From the NCBI GenBank assembly GCA_028693285.1, contig JAQUVQ010000010.1, positions 1-56,355 on the forward strand: 56,355 bases of DNA, read 5' to 3'. The notes beneath the pieces are model-generated. The model saw only the letters and a list, made by a program, of their open reading frames with translations. It had not been told where the DNA came from and did no database searches. The DNA is from Smithellaceae bacterium. GTDB lineage: Bacteria > Desulfobacterota > Syntrophia > Syntrophales > Smithellaceae. Every line of letters begins with the position of its first letter. Within the stretch, counting starts at the first letter, position 1. The translations under genes were made by a program, and so were the position numbers. Below, piece by piece: positions 16,780-28,118 of the stretch.

Positions 16780-18541
16780 AAAGCGTAAACCGGACACGAA
16801 TCGGGCGTCCGTGCGGACAGGTGGCGTTAAAGGGTGTTTCTTCCAGGTCGCGGCACAAAGCGGCAACCTCCGCGGGAGAAAGTTCCGCGTGGGCCTTGAT
16901 CGCTGCATGGCAGGCCAGGGACGCCAGGATTTTCTCCTTTTTCTCCGCAAGCGAAGGGGCTGCCTGTCCTTCGCCCAGCCCGTCAACCAGATCGGATACC
17001 AGCAGGCGCGCATCAACATTCGGCAGGGCGGCGGGCATGGCCTTCACCACGACCGCGTCGCGGCCGAAGACCTCCAGCTCCAAACCGATGCCGGCAAGCA
17101 GCGGCAGCGCTTCCGTGAGAAGGCTGATCTGCGCGGGAGTCAGCGTTACCACTTCCGGCATCAACAGGGGCTGGCTTGCAACTGGTCCTTTCCCGGTTGC
17201 CTTCAGGCGCTCCAGAAGAATTCTTTCATGCGCCGCGTGCTGATCCAGCAGCATCAGGCCGCCCGGGCCTCCAAACACGAGATAGGCGCCGGCAAACTGC
17301 CCCAGATAGGTTCGATGGTCAAACGTGATTCGTTCTTCGCAGGAAGCATCCTCCACGCGGGCGGGAACATCCGTTTCCCCGGCACGCGCGAACAAATCCT
17401 CATCAAGAGCCCTCTGAAGGTTTGCCCGCGAAAACACGTCCCTCTGCCTTCCCCATGAGGCCTGATAAGGCCTGGATTTTTGAAATTCCGAAGAGTCGGC
17501 AGCCATCTCACGCGGCGCCAGACGATAGGCCACGGCATCCCTGGAAGCCTGCGCTCCGGCCAGGGCTCTCGAAACCGCCCCGGACACCAAATCATAAATG
17601 ATGCGGGAATTTTTGAAGCGAACTTCCATTTTGGCCGGGTGCACGTTGATGTCCACCTCCTCTCCCGGAAGACGCAGAAACAGGACCGCCGCGGGAAAGC
17701 GCCTGGGCTCCATCACCTGGCGGTAGGCCGCGAGCAGCGCGTGCATCATGGAATTGTCGCGGATAAAACGGGAATTGACAAACAGATAAACGCTTTTGGA
17801 ATTGGATTTCGTCCATGTCGGCGTGGAAACCATGCCGCCAAGTTCGACGTTTTCCTTTCGCTGGGCGATCGTCAGGCAGTGATCCGTAAAGTCCCTGCCC
17901 AGAACCATGGCGACGCGATCCGCGACGCTCGCCGCCGCCGGCGCCGCGAACATGTTTCGTCCGTCCGCGCGGACGGAAAAGCGGATCTCCGGGTGTGAAA
18001 GCGCCAGCCGCATGACCGCATCCAGGCAGGCGCTCTGCTCGGTGGCTTCTGTCTTGAGAAACTTCCGGCGCGCCGGCACATTGGCAAAGAGCTCCGTCAC
18101 GGTTATTTGCGTTCCGGAGGGCACGCCCGCCGGAGATATTTCGGAAATCGAGCCTGCCTGCGCTGTCGCTTTCGTTCCGGCCAGATCGTCGGGACGGCGG
18201 GTCAGAAGCTCCACGCGGGCGACGGAGGCGATGCTGGCCATCGCCTCGCCCCGAAAGCCGAAGGAGCCGGCATCATGGATATCGTCGATCCGGACGATTT
18301 TGCTGGTGGCGTGGCGTTCAAAAACCAGCGCGACGTCTTCCTGTTCAATGCCGGATCCGTTGTCAACGACCCGAATAGAGCGGCATCCGCCTATTTCCAG
18401 CTCGACGCGAATGTCATCAGCCCCCGCATCGACGGCGTTTTCCACCAGTTCCTTGACGATTGACGCCGGCCTTTCCACCACTTCTCCTGCGGCAATCTGG
18501 TTGGCGACTTCTTCGGATAAAACGGCAATTCGACGGGACAA
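16748..18541 (-). CDS. mutL: DNA mismatch repair protein MutL, TTG start
   Basis: This 597-residue ATPase links mismatch recognition by MutS to strand incision. The GHKL ATPase motifs are intact (ELVENAVDAGADDI, VVDNGSGIEQEDV, DAGSFGFRGEAMASI, NVPARRKFLKTEATE). The C-terminal half carries the metal-binding endonuclease signature of MutH-less MutL proteins: DQHAAHERILLE, with SLACHAAIKAHAEL and CPHGRP. The protein should therefore nick DNA itself. The first plausible start is TTG at 18541 (LSRRIAVLSEEVANQ), with GGAG 7 bases upstream; a longer frame to 18601 adds residues no MutL has. A Gln/Arg-rich linker lies between the two halves (about residues 340-400). Confidence 0.96.
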   Translation of the reverse strand: MSRRIAVLSEEVANQIAAGEVVERPASIVKELVENAVDAGADDIRVELEIGGCRSIRVVDNGSGIEQEDVALVFERHATSKIVRIDDIHDAGSFGFRGEAMASIASVARVELLTRRPDDLAGTKATAQAGSISEISPAGVPSGTQITVTELFANVPARRKFLKTEATEQSACLDAVMRLALSHPEIRFSVRADGRNMFAAPAAASVADRVAMVLGRDFTDHCLTIAQRKENVELGGMVSTPTWTKSNSKSVYLFVNSRFIRDNSMMHALLAAYRQVMEPRRFPAAVLFLRLPGEEVDINVHPAKMEVRFKNSRIIYDLVSGAVSRALAGAQASRDAVAYRLAPREMAADSSEFQKSRPYQASWGRQRDVFSRANLQRALDEDLFARAGETDVPARVEDASCEERITFDHRTYLGQFAGAYLVFGGPGGLMLLDQHAAHERILLERLKATGKGPVASQPLLMPEVVTLTPAQISLLTEALPLLAGIGLELEVFGRDAVVVKAMPAALPNVDARLLVSDLVDGLGEGQAAPSLAEKKEKILASLACHAAIKAHAELSPAEVAALCRDLEETPFNATCPHGRPIRVRFTLYEIERMFKRK

Positions 18542-18654
18542 GATCCATCTCCTGCAAATTATTTTGCCGCGGCCACATGATGATTGGACGCGGTTCATCA
18601 AATCCGCGGTTTGCGGTCCATCGCGGCGGCTGAGCCTTCAGGATGGTTTCCAAG

Positions 18655-18691
18655 AAAAAAGCCGCAGCCACCAAAACCCCGTGACTGCGGC
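18655..18691 (-). terminator. Intrinsic terminator after the LPP20-like gene
   Basis: GCCGCAG (18661-18667) pairs with CTGCGGC (18685-18691). On the minus strand the stem runs straight into six T (18655-18660). It lies 28 bases after the stop of the LPP20-like gene, so mutL-miaA probably start from their own signal. Confidence 0.7.
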
Positions 18692-18718
18692 CCTGTTGCG
18701 CAATTTTACGCAAGTCCT

Positions 18719-19630
18719 CTAATCCAGAACGATCATGACGCGGCATTTTTTCATGAAAGACGCGTTTTCCGACGAAGCGCGAATGAGCTGGGCGTCGGCA
18801 TTGCTGATCACGACATCGGACCGGCCCGCGCCGCCGGTCTTTAATCCTTTAACCGTAATCGGGCTGGCCGTGACGCGCTGATTGCTTTGCGCGGCGGTGA
18901 GGTCGCGGGCATACCCGCTCATCCCCTGCTGAACGGCGTATTCGCGGTCCACATTGGCCGAACCGTACACTTCCTTGCCGTCCTCGTCGTAAATGCGCGG
19001 CGACATGGCCGGACGCGCCTGAATGCCGCGTGCGTCAACCACCAGTCCGGTATAGGAAACAGCGGCCGGAGGCGCTGGAGCCGCGGGCGGCGGCGCAACG
19101 GGAGGCGCGGGCGGTGCGGGAGCCGGCGTTTCGACGACGGGAGCCGGAGGCGGAATTTCTTTGCGTTTCTGAATGGAAATGGGAACCATGATTTTGGACA
19201 ATTCCCCGTACAGCGGCATTCTCAGTGTCACTTCGACGGTGCCGTCAGACAAATACTGCTGGTCAACGATCTGCGCCCCTTTGACCAACCCTTCGACCTG
19301 CGTGTTGATGACGTCGCTCTCAACGGTAAAGTCCCTCACCGTCGTGTGCGAATCCACTTGAACGCCCTTGGTGATTTCCAGGAGATTCCGGTAGGCGTCC
19401 ACTTTCGCGGCGCGCAGCGCCAGGGGACGGGCATTGATTTTTCCCTGGTATCTTTCCGGCGGCGCGCCGATGCCTTTTGCTTCAATAAAGCCCGCCGACC
19501 AGTTTACCGAACCCTGGCCGACTTTTTCCACCCACTCGGACATGCTGATCGCATTCTGACAAAAAGCGGCGGATGCCCATATTAACAGGATACCCGTCAA
19601 AACGGTGATGGAAACGAATCTCAACTTCAT
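18719..19630 (-). CDS. Exported LPP20-like protein with proline/alanine-rich linker
   Basis: The 303-residue product has a Sec-type signal peptide (MKLRFVSITVLTGILLIWAS, then AAFCQNA; the cysteine makes a lipoprotein conceivable). A domain resembling the LPP20/FlgP group follows: RPLALRAAKVDAYRNLLEIT, KGVQVDSHTTVRDFTVESD, INTQVEGLVKGAQIV and DGTVEVTLRMPLYGELSKI. Residues about 160-190 are a Pro/Ala linker, and a second domain (YTGLVVDARGIQARPAMSP onward) resembles a duplicated companion found in the same protein group. A canonical AAGGAGG lies just ahead of the ATG. Members are surface-associated in other bacteria and some serve flagella, but no flagellar genes are nearby, so I assign no function. 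Confidence 0.7.
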   Translation of the reverse strand: MKLRFVSITVLTGILLIWASAAFCQNAISMSEWVEKVGQGSVNWSAGFIEAKGIGAPPERYQGKINARPLALRAAKVDAYRNLLEITKGVQVDSHTTVRDFTVESDVINTQVEGLVKGAQIVDQQYLSDGTVEVTLRMPLYGELSKIMVPISIQKRKEIPPPAPVVETPAPAPPAPPVAPPPAAPAPPAAVSYTGLVVDARGIQARPAMSPRIYDEDGKEVYGSANVDREYAVQQGMSGYARDLTAAQSNQRVTASPITVKGLKTGGAGRSDVVISNADAQLIRASSENASFMKKCRVMIVLD

Positions 19631-19891
19631 ATTGTCCTCCTTGCATGGTTGGCGTCCTGAAAAATTTTCCTCTTCGAAACCGGCACAAAACTAACAAAAT
19701 ATTCTTTCGCTTGCAATAAGAATTCACAGCCTGTCCGGCAAATGAAAACACCGCTTCCTTCGGCAAGAGTTGTGCTTGAAACTCCACGGTTTATGTGATA
19801 CTTGAGCGTGCGGATAAAGGCTGCATACAAGCAGATGAAATCATTCGCGGTTTAACCGCTATTTTTTTGATTGGACAGGAGCGACGACAAT
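19631..19891. other. Divergent spacer between the LPP20-like gene and ileS
   Basis: This 261-base AT-richer region must hold promoters for both directions; no element is near consensus. Just before ileS a small hairpin GCGGT-TTA-ACCGC (19847-19859) is followed by TATTTTTTT, terminator-like in the ileS direction. I looked for a T-box (AGGGTGGNACCGCG-like core) and found none. Confidence 0.4.
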
Positions 19892-22681
19892 ATGGATTAC
19901 AAAACGACCCTTAATCTTCCCCAAACCGATTTCCCCATGAAGGCTAACCTGGCCGTGCGCGAGCCGGAAATGCTGAAAAAATGGGAACATATGGACATTT
20001 ACCACAAGATCCGGAAGGAAGCGAAAGGCAGAAAACCCTATATTCTGCATGACGGCCCTCCCTACGCCAACGGCAATATTCACCTGGGAACGGCGCTGAA
20101 CAAAATCATCAAGGATATCGTGATCAAAGCCAAAAACATGACCGGCTTTGACGGCGTGTACGTCCCGGGCTGGGACTGCCACGGCCTGCCGATCGAACAC
20201 CAGGTGGACAAGGAACTGGGCGGCAAAAATTCCGGCCTGTCCCAGGTGGAAAAACGACGTGCCTGCCGCGTGTACGCGGAAAAATATGTCGGCATTCAGC
20301 GTGAGCAATTCAAGCGCCTCGGCGTTTTCGGCGAATGGGAGAATCCCTACCTGACCATGGCTTATCCGTATGAAGCCGCCACGGTTCATGAGTTCGGCAA
20401 AATGTATCTGAACGGCAGTGTGTACAAGGGCAAGAAGCCCGTGTACTGGTGCGCCACCTGCAAGACGGCGCTGGCGGAGGCGGAAGTGGAATACGCCGAT
20501 CACCATACCCCGTCCATTTATGTCCGGTTCGCCTTCACCTCGGACATCGGAGCTATTCGACCCAAACTGGCCGGACAAAAAGTTTTCATGGTCATCTGGA
20601 CGACCACCCCGTGGACGATTCCCGCCAACCTGGCCATCGCCGTTAAGAATGATTTCATTTACGCCGCCGTGAAAATCGGCGACGACGTCCTGATCGTCGC
20701 CAAAGACATGCTGGATTATTGTTTGGACGCTTTCGGGTATCGCGGAAAAGCTTATGAGATTCTTGATGAATTCAAGGGCGAAGTCCTCGAAGGACAGAAG
20801 TGCGTCCATCCCCTGATTCAGAGAAACAGCCTGCTCATTCTGGCCCCCTTTGTCACGCTGGAAGCCGGAACAGGCGCCGTGCACATCGCTCCCGGCCATG
20901 GACAGGAAGACTATGAGATCGGCCTGGAATATGGCCTGGACAACTACGCGCCGGTGGATGACGCCGGTAAGTTCACGGAGGACGTCGAGCATTTCGCCGG
21001 ACAGTTTGTGTTTGACGCCAACGACAGCGTCATTCAGAAACTGAAAGAAGCGGGCGCTCTTTTGGGACACGTTCCCATGCAGCATTCCTACCCGCACTGC
21101 TGGCGCTGCAAAAAGCCCATCATTTTCCGTTCGACCGAGCAGTGGTTTATCTCCATGGAGAAAAACGACCTGCGCAAAAAGGCGCTGGCGGCCATCAACC
21201 AAGTGCAGTGGATCCCCTCCTGGGGGCGCGACCGCATTTACGGCATGATGGAAAACCGCCCCGACTGGTGCATCTCCCGCCAGAGGCTGTGGGGCGTTCC
21301 GATCACGATTTTCTACTGCGCCAAATGCAAAAACGAACTGCTGACGCAGGATATGCTCAACCACCTGGCGGCGATGGTGGAAAAAAACGGCGCGGATGTC
21401 TGGTTCGAAAAGGATCCGAAAGACCTGATGCCCAAGCACACCACCTGCCCCCACTGCCGGTCAACGGAGTTCACCAAGGAGGTCAATATCTTGGACGTCT
21501 GGTTTGACTCGGGCGTCAGCCACGCGGCGGTCCTGGAAAAGAGGCCGGAGCTGGGCTCTCCCTGCGACCTGTATCTGGAAGGCTCCGATCAGCACCGGGG
21601 CTGGTTCCACTCCTCCCTTCTGGAATCCGTGGGAACCCGCGGACGGGCGCCCTACAAAAGCGTCCTGACTCACGGTTTTGTCGTGGACGGCGAAGGGAAA
21701 AAGATGTCCAAATCCGGCGGCAACGCCATCGGCGCGGAAGAAGCCGTTTCCAAATACGGCGCGGAGATCCTGCGGCTCTGGGTGGCGGCGGAGGACTACA
21801 CCGACGACATTCGCATCTCCGAGGAAATTCTCAAGCGCCTGATGGAAGCCTACCGGCGCATCCGCAACACCAGCCGGTTTATCCTGGGCAATCTGTATGA
21901 CTTTGCCCCGGACGCGGACAGCCTGCCTTCCGGCAAAATGCTCGAAATGGACCGCTGGGCCCTGCACCGCCTGCAGGAAGTGATCCGGCGCGTGACGGAG
22001 GCCTATGAACGCCATCAGTTCCACATGGTGTTCTACACCCTTTACAATTACTGCACGGTGGATTTGAGCGCTCTGTACCTGGATGTTTTAAAGGACCGCC
22101 TCTACACCAGCCGTACCGCCTCTGACGCCCGCCGTTCGGGCCAGACGGCGATGTTCATCATTTTAAACGCGATGACCCGCCTGCTCGCTCCGATTCTGAC
22201 GTTCACCTCGGAAGAGGTCTGGTCGGCCCTGCCCGCCTGGAGCGGCAAGGAAGAAAGCGTCCATCTGACGCAGTTTCCAAAGGTGGAAGAAAAGTATTTC
22301 AACGCTTCTCTGGGCGAACGCTGGAGGGCCATGATTGACGCCAAAAGCGAAATCGCCAAAGCCGTCGAACAGGCGCGCAAGGAAAAAGTGATCGGCCATT
22401 CGCTGGATGCACGAATCAGCATCGCCGCGCCGGACAAAATGAAAGATCTGTTTGCCGCGCATCTGGAAGACCTGCGCGCGCTTCTGATTGTTTCGCAACT
22501 GCAGCTGGTGGATGAATCCGCCATTGCCAATCCTTACAAAAGCGAGGAAATCAAGGGAATGGCGGTCGGCGTGGAAAAGGCCCGCGGCGCCAAATGCGAA
22601 CGCTGCTGGATTTATGAAGAATCGGTCGGAACCCATGCGGATCATCCCACGGTTTGCGCCCGCTGCCTGTCGAATCTGTAG
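19892..22681 (+). CDS. ileS: Isoleucyl-tRNA synthetase
   Basis: This 929-residue class I synthetase charges tRNA-Ile and edits valine. Landmarks: [19 protein letters not shown] (HIGH region), [16 protein letters not shown] (editing domain), [48 protein letters not shown] (KMSKS loop), and a C-terminal zinc knuckle (CERCWIYEE...CARCLSNL). This is the ordinary bacterial, mupirocin-sensitive architecture. The ATG at 19892 is preferred over an in-frame TTG at 19871 because AGGAG lies between the two and family members begin MDYKxTLNLPxTxFPMKANL. It is followed by lspA, a very common pair in Gram-negative bacteria. Confidence 0.97.
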   Translation: MDYKTTLNLPQTDFPMKANLAVREPEMLKKWEHMDIYHKIRKEAKGRKPYILHDGPPYANGNIHLGTALNKIIKDIVIKAKNMTGFDGVYVPGWDCHGLPIEHQVDKELGGKNSGLSQVEKRRACRVYAEKYVGIQREQFKRLGVFGEWENPYLTMAYPYEAATVHEFGKMYLNGSVYKGKKPVYWCATCKTALAEAEVEYADHHTPSIYVRFAFTSDIGAIRPKLAGQKVFMVIWTTTPWTIPANLAIAVKNDFIYAAVKIGDDVLIVAKDMLDYCLDAFGYRGKAYEILDEFKGEVLEGQKCVHPLIQRNSLLILAPFVTLEAGTGAVHIAPGHGQEDYEIGLEYGLDNYAPVDDAGKFTEDVEHFAGQFVFDANDSVIQKLKEAGALLGHVPMQHSYPHCWRCKKPIIFRSTEQWFISMEKNDLRKKALAAINQVQWIPSWGRDRIYGMMENRPDWCISRQRLWGVPITIFYCAKCKNELLTQDMLNHLAAMVEKNGADVWFEKDPKDLMPKHTTCPHCRSTEFTKEVNILDVWFDSGVSHAAVLEKRPELGSPCDLYLEGSDQHRGWFHSSLLESVGTRGRAPYKSVLTHGFVVDGEGKKMSKSGGNAIGAEEAVSKYGAEILRLWVAAEDYTDDIRISEEILKRLMEAYRRIRNTSRFILGNLYDFAPDADSLPSGKMLEMDRWALHRLQEVIRRVTEAYERHQFHMVFYTLYNYCTVDLSALYLDVLKDRLYTSRTASDARRSGQTAMFIILNAMTRLLAPILTFTSEEVWSALPAWSGKEESVHLTQFPKVEEKYFNASLGERWRAMIDAKSEIAKAVEQARKEKVIGHSLDARISIAAPDKMKDLFAAHLEDLRALLIVSQLQLVDESAIANPYKSEEIKGMAVGVEKARGAKCERCWIYEESVGTHADHPTVCARCLSNL

Positions 22682-22686
22682 AGAAC

Positions 22687-22714
22687 GGGTCCTGGGTGAT
22701 GGGAAAAGTGAACG
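22687..22714. repeat. Heptad-periodic tract after ileS (first part)
   Basis: Four 7-base units GGGTCCT, GGGTGAT, GGGAAAA, GTGAACG begin five bases after the ileS stop and run into the first hairpin of the palindromic cluster. Confidence 0.55.
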
Positions 22715-22823
22715 TAGGGCGGACCTTCAGGTCCGCCTAATGCGGGTCTAAAGACCCGCGCTGCATTCCTGTAAAAAACTGAAGAGTGACGAGTGAAGCG
22801 TAGGGCGGGCCTTTAGACCCGCC
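22714..22823. repeat. Cluster of three GTAGGGCGG-type palindromic repeats
   Basis: Hairpins occur at 22718-22737 (GGCGGACC-TTCA-GGTCCGCC), 22742-22759 (GCGGGTC-TAAA-GACCCGC) and 22804-22823 (GGCGGG ... CCCGCC). The first and third begin with the same CGTAGGGCGG. They resemble short dispersed palindromic elements of the REP kind. A heptad tract (CTGAAGA, GTGACGA, GTGAAGC, GTAGGGC; 22779-22806) is embedded before the third. Confidence 0.7.
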
Positions 22824-22857
22824 ATCACTATAGCCATACAGGCAACAAGGAGTTTTT

Positions 22858-23355
22858 TTGAAGAAAAATCTTTTAATGTTCATTCTGGGCGCGGCGGTCA
22901 TCATCGCGCTGGATCAAATTACAAAATCAGCCGTCCTGGCGCGTTTTTCTCTTCATGAAACGCTGGAAGTCATTCCCGGTTTTTTCAACCTGGTCTATGT
23001 CATGAATCCCGGCGCGGCCTTCGGATTTCTGGCCGATGCCTCCGCGACCTTCCGTTATGTATTCTTCATCGGCATCACGATTGCGGCCGCCGGTTTGATT
23101 GTTTATTATCTCGTGAAAAGCAATCTGCGAAACATGCTGCTGGCCGTTTCCCTGACCTTGATTTTCGGCGGCGCCGTCGGAAATCTGATCGACCGGCTGC
23201 GATTCGGAGCAGTTGTTGATTTTCTGGATGTCTATGTCGGGACGGCCCACTGGCCCGCTTTCAACGTGGCGGACTCCGCCATTACCTGCGGCGCCATCCT
23301 GATGATCTGGGAAATGCTCCGCAACCGGAAAAGCAAACAAACATCATCAACCTGA
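22858..23355 (+). CDS. lspA: Lipoprotein signal peptidase (signal peptidase II), TTG start
   Basis: This 165-residue inner-membrane aspartyl protease cleaves the signal peptides of lipidated prolipoproteins; several lipoproteins are encoded in this window. Four membrane helices are visible. Family blocks are ALDQITKSAVLARF, NLVYVMNPGAAFGFL, and the two catalytic-aspartate regions GGAVGNLIDRLRFGAVVDFL and FNVADSAITCGAILM. The start is read as TTG at 22858 because AAGGAG lies 5 bases before it; the next ATG (22876) would remove the charged cap before helix 1. It follows ileS after 176 bases of repeat DNA, so cotranscription is likely but interrupted by hairpins. Confidence 0.95.
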   Translation: MKKNLLMFILGAAVIIALDQITKSAVLARFSLHETLEVIPGFFNLVYVMNPGAAFGFLADASATFRYVFFIGITIAAAGLIVYYLVKSNLRNMLLAVSLTLIFGGAVGNLIDRLRFGAVVDFLDVYVGTAHWPAFNVADSAITCGAILMIWEMLRNRKSKQTSST

Positions 23356-23383
23356 TCAGTTATGATCCAGTAATATTTCATTG

Positions 23384-23415
23384 TTGACTTTTACGGGTAT
23401 ATCTACAAGAATACC
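23384..23415 (+). promoter_or_regulatory. Promoter/operator candidate of the toxin-antitoxin pair
   Basis: A TTGACT (-35, 23384-23389) stands before an inverted repeat GGTAT-N10-ATACC (23396-23415) that occupies the spacer and -10 zone, 33 bases ahead of the antitoxin start. Such placement fits autorepression by an antitoxin or antitoxin-toxin complex. The -10 itself is weak (AAGAAT, 17 bases on). Confidence 0.45.
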
Positions 23416-23447
23416 TATAAAGAGTTATAGAAATGGAGGCAAAGCTC

Positions 23448-23723
23448 ATGAACACTGCATTGAAGCAGGCCAATTTTCAAATTCCTGAAGACCTGCTGAA
23501 CGAACTGCGGGCGACTGTCGGAAAAGGAGAATTAAGCAAGTTCGTCAGCCATGCGCTGAAGCGCGAACTCCAGCGTCTGCGACAGCAGACAGCTATAAAC
23601 GAGACCTTCGGCATATGGAAAAGCGAGGAACACCCTGAATTGGCAAAGGGAATAAATGATTTTGTGCGCACTTTGAGAAAATCGGCGCGGGGAAAAAGGA
23701 CCAATGCGACAAATCATCGTTGA
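23448..23723 (+). CDS. Type II antitoxin, VapB-like ribbon-helix-helix candidate
   Basis: The 91-residue product is the likely antitoxin of the VapC-type toxin encoded next. I prefer 23448 (MNTALKQANFQIPEDLL) over 23433 because GGAGG lies 9 bases before 23448 and overlaps the earlier ATG. The N-terminal pattern (NFQIPEDLLNELRATVGKGELSKFVSHALKREL) looks like a short beta strand followed by two helices, as in ribbon-helix-helix DNA-binding proteins. The C-terminal part (EEHPELAKGINDFVRTLRK) would be the toxin-binding tail. It overlaps the toxin gene by 20 bases, a usual arrangement for tight stoichiometry. Confidence 0.75.
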   Translation: MNTALKQANFQIPEDLLNELRATVGKGELSKFVSHALKRELQRLRQQTAINETFGIWKSEEHPELAKGINDFVRTLRKSARGKRTNATNHR

Positions 23724-24087
23724 CACGGACATCCTGATCCTTCATCTGCAAGGCTACGAAGATGCCCGCAAGGCCCTCAGCGAGGCCGCCCGGAATTCAC
23801 TATTGTGTTGCTCCGCCATTACCGTCGGTGAGATACATGCGGGCATGAAGGAAACAGAGCAAGAGGCAACTGAAAAATTACTGGATAGCCTTCTGGTGAT
23901 TGATGTTGACAGAAATATTGCAGCCCTGGCGGGAGATTACCGACGCACCATTAAAAGTCATCAATTGGAGCTGGACGACTGCCTGATTGCCGCCACGTGC
24001 TCAATCCACAAGGCCACTCTCATAACGGGCAATGTCAAACATTATCCGATGAAGGATTTTGAAAAAAAATCCGTCAGAATGACATAA
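23704..24087 (+). CDS. PIN-domain ribonuclease toxin, VapC type
   Basis: The 127-residue protein has the acidic residues of PIN-domain RNases: D7 in IIVDTDILI, E43 in AITVGEIHAG, and D91/D92 in QLELDDCLIAATC. A TGNVKHYPMKDFE tail matches the family TRNxxHF-like end. VapC toxins cleave specific tRNAs or rRNA when the antitoxin is degraded. The pair sits alone between lspA and an unrelated opposite-strand gene, with its own promoter candidate. All catalytic positions are present, so it is probably functional. Confidence 0.9.
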   Translation: MRQIIVDTDILILHLQGYEDARKALSEAARNSLLCCSAITVGEIHAGMKETEQEATEKLLDSLLVIDVDRNIAALAGDYRRTIKSHQLELDDCLIAATCSIHKATLITGNVKHYPMKDFEKKSVRMT

Positions 24088-24103
24088 CTCTGCCGTCTCT
24101 TTT

Positions 24104-26563
<2,460 letters not shown>

Positions 26564-26566
26564 AAA

Positions 26567-26594
26567 AGGCTGAAGGCTGAAGGTTAAAAGGAAG
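26567..26594. repeat. Heptad-periodic tract between glpK and glpA
   Basis: Four 7-base units AGGCTGA, AGGCTGA, AGGTTAA, AAGGAAG follow the glpK stop after three bases and end in the weak ribosome site (AAGGAAG) of glpA. Confidence 0.7.
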
Positions 26595-26606
26595 ATTTTA
26601 TTTTAG

Positions 26607-28118
26607 ATGATTAAGACGGATGTCATTATTATCGGCGGGGGAGCTACGGGCTGCGGCATTGCCCGGGATCTGGCCCTTCGAGGCATCCCTCACTGCCTGA
26701 TTGAAAAAGGCGATTTCGCGGCGGGGGCCACCGGCGCCTGCCACGGACTGCTGCACAGCGGCGGCCGCTACGCCGTGTCCGATCCCGTTGCGGCCAAAGA
26801 ATGTTTCGATGAAAATATGATTCTGCGGCGCATCGGCGAAAAATGCGTGGAGCGCACCGGCGGATTATTCGTGAGGCTGCCCGGCGATTCCAAGCTCTTT
26901 CGGGAAAGGTTTTTGCGAAGCTGCGACGACATCGGCATCCCGACGGATATTCTCTCTTCCACCAAAGCACTGGAACTCGTGCCCAGTCTGAATCCGGACA
27001 TCGAGGAAGCGATCCGGGTTCCCGACTGTTCAATCGATCCTTTCCGCCTGTGCCTGCTCAACATGAAAACCTCGCAGATGAAGGGAGGCCTGAGTTTCAT
27101 CCGCCACCGGGTGACGGAAATCGTCCAGTCCCACGGCCGCTGCATCGGCGTCAAAGCCACCGACGCGGCCACGGGCGAAGTGAAGGAAATCCACGGCAAC
27201 ATCCTGGTCAATGCCTCGGGCGCCTGGGCCGACCTCGTGGCCAGGCTGGCCGGCTGCGAAGTGCCCCTTACGCTCTCTAAAGGCAGCCTGGTTATCACCA
27301 ATCACCGCCTGACCGATATGGTCATCAACCGACTGCGGCCTTCATCGGACGGGGACATCATCGTTCCCAACGAAGCGGTCTGCCTGGCCGGCACCACGTC
27401 GCTGGCAGTGGATGACCCGGACGCTCTCTCGACCCAGTCCGCGGAGGTGGACACCATCATCGGCGAAGCCGGCCGGATGATTCCGCATTTCAATCAGGCC
27501 CGCATTATCCGGGCATTTTCGGGGGTCCGTCCCCTGCTCAAGTCGCAAAAATTGGACAGCCGGGAAATCTCGCGCGGCTTTCAGATCATCGACCACCAGA
27601 ACGGCCTGTACAGCATCGTCGGCGGCAAGCTCACCACCTTCCGGCTGATGGCGGAAAAAATGGTCGATGCGATTATGAACGCCTTCAATCTGAAGCGCGA
27701 CTGCGAAACGGCCGATCAACCGCTGGACGGCCAGGAGGAGCTTAGCGGATATCCGCTCTCCAAGCGCCTCGCGGACATGAAAAACATTCTGTGCGAATGC
27801 GAGCTCGTGAGCCGCGGCAGCGTGGAAAAAATTATCCAGGAAACCGGCACCCGCCATGTGGGCGACATTTCCCACCGCACCCGCCTGGGCATGGGCCCCT
27901 GCCAGGGAGGCTTCTGCACCTTTCGCGCGCTGGGCGTAATGCATGACATGGAGATTCTGACGGCCCGGCAGTCCGTGCAGTCGCTCCGGGAATTTCTGCA
28001 AAGACGTTTTCGCGGAATCCGCTACGCTCTGTGGGGAGACCAGCTGCGGGAGGAGCAGCTGGTCGAATATATTTATCTGGGCATTCTGGCCATGGAGAAA
28101 ACCCGTGAGCGTCATTGA
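26607..28118 (+). CDS. glpA: Anaerobic glycerol-3-phosphate dehydrogenase, FAD subunit A
   Basis: This 503-residue flavoprotein oxidises glycerol-3-phosphate to dihydroxyacetone phosphate. The N-terminus is a dinucleotide-binding fold (DVIIIGGGATGCGIARDLAL), followed by the DAO-family FAAGATGACHGLLHSGGRYA. IVGGKLTTFRLMAEKM is the conserved late FAD motif. The C-terminal cysteine pattern (CECELVSRGSV ... MGPCQGGFC) matches the BFD-like [2Fe-2S] domain of E. coli GlpA and marks the anaerobic three-subunit enzyme rather than GlpD. It overlaps glpB by 14 bases. Confidence 0.94.
   Translation: MIKTDVIIIGGGATGCGIARDLALRGIPHCLIEKGDFAAGATGACHGLLHSGGRYAVSDPVAAKECFDENMILRRIGEKCVERTGGLFVRLPGDSKLFRERFLRSCDDIGIPTDILSSTKALELVPSLNPDIEEAIRVPDCSIDPFRLCLLNMKTSQMKGGLSFIRHRVTEIVQSHGRCIGVKATDAATGEVKEIHGNILVNASGAWADLVARLAGCEVPLTLSKGSLVITNHRLTDMVINRLRPSSDGDIIVPNEAVCLAGTTSLAVDDPDALSTQSAEVDTIIGEAGRMIPHFNQARIIRAFSGVRPLLKSQKLDSREISRGFQIIDHQNGLYSIVGGKLTTFRLMAEKMVDAIMNAFNLKRDCETADQPLDGQEELSGYPLSKRLADMKNILCECELVSRGSVEKIIQETGTRHVGDISHRTRLGMGPCQGGFCTFRALGVMHDMEILTARQSVQSLREFLQRRFRGIRYALWGDQLREEQLVEYIYLGILAMEKTRERH

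Noticed and set aside
16780-17019. Extended N-terminus of MiaA
   Set aside because: The extra 80 codons are mutL in another frame, rich in Arg and Trp and without similarity; the P-loop begins soon after 16779.
19801-19891. T-box riboswitch ahead of ileS
   Set aside because: No AGGGTGGNACCGCG-like core and no specifier loop; only a small 5-bp hairpin with T-run is present.
19859-21454. Long antisense open frame (531 codons) opposite ileS, and similar ones opposite other genes (e.g. 2498-3733, 30563-32869, 453-1598)
   Set aside because: They are shadows of GC-rich genes; the opposite strand carries full, motif-rich products, and the antisense products lack any family motif.
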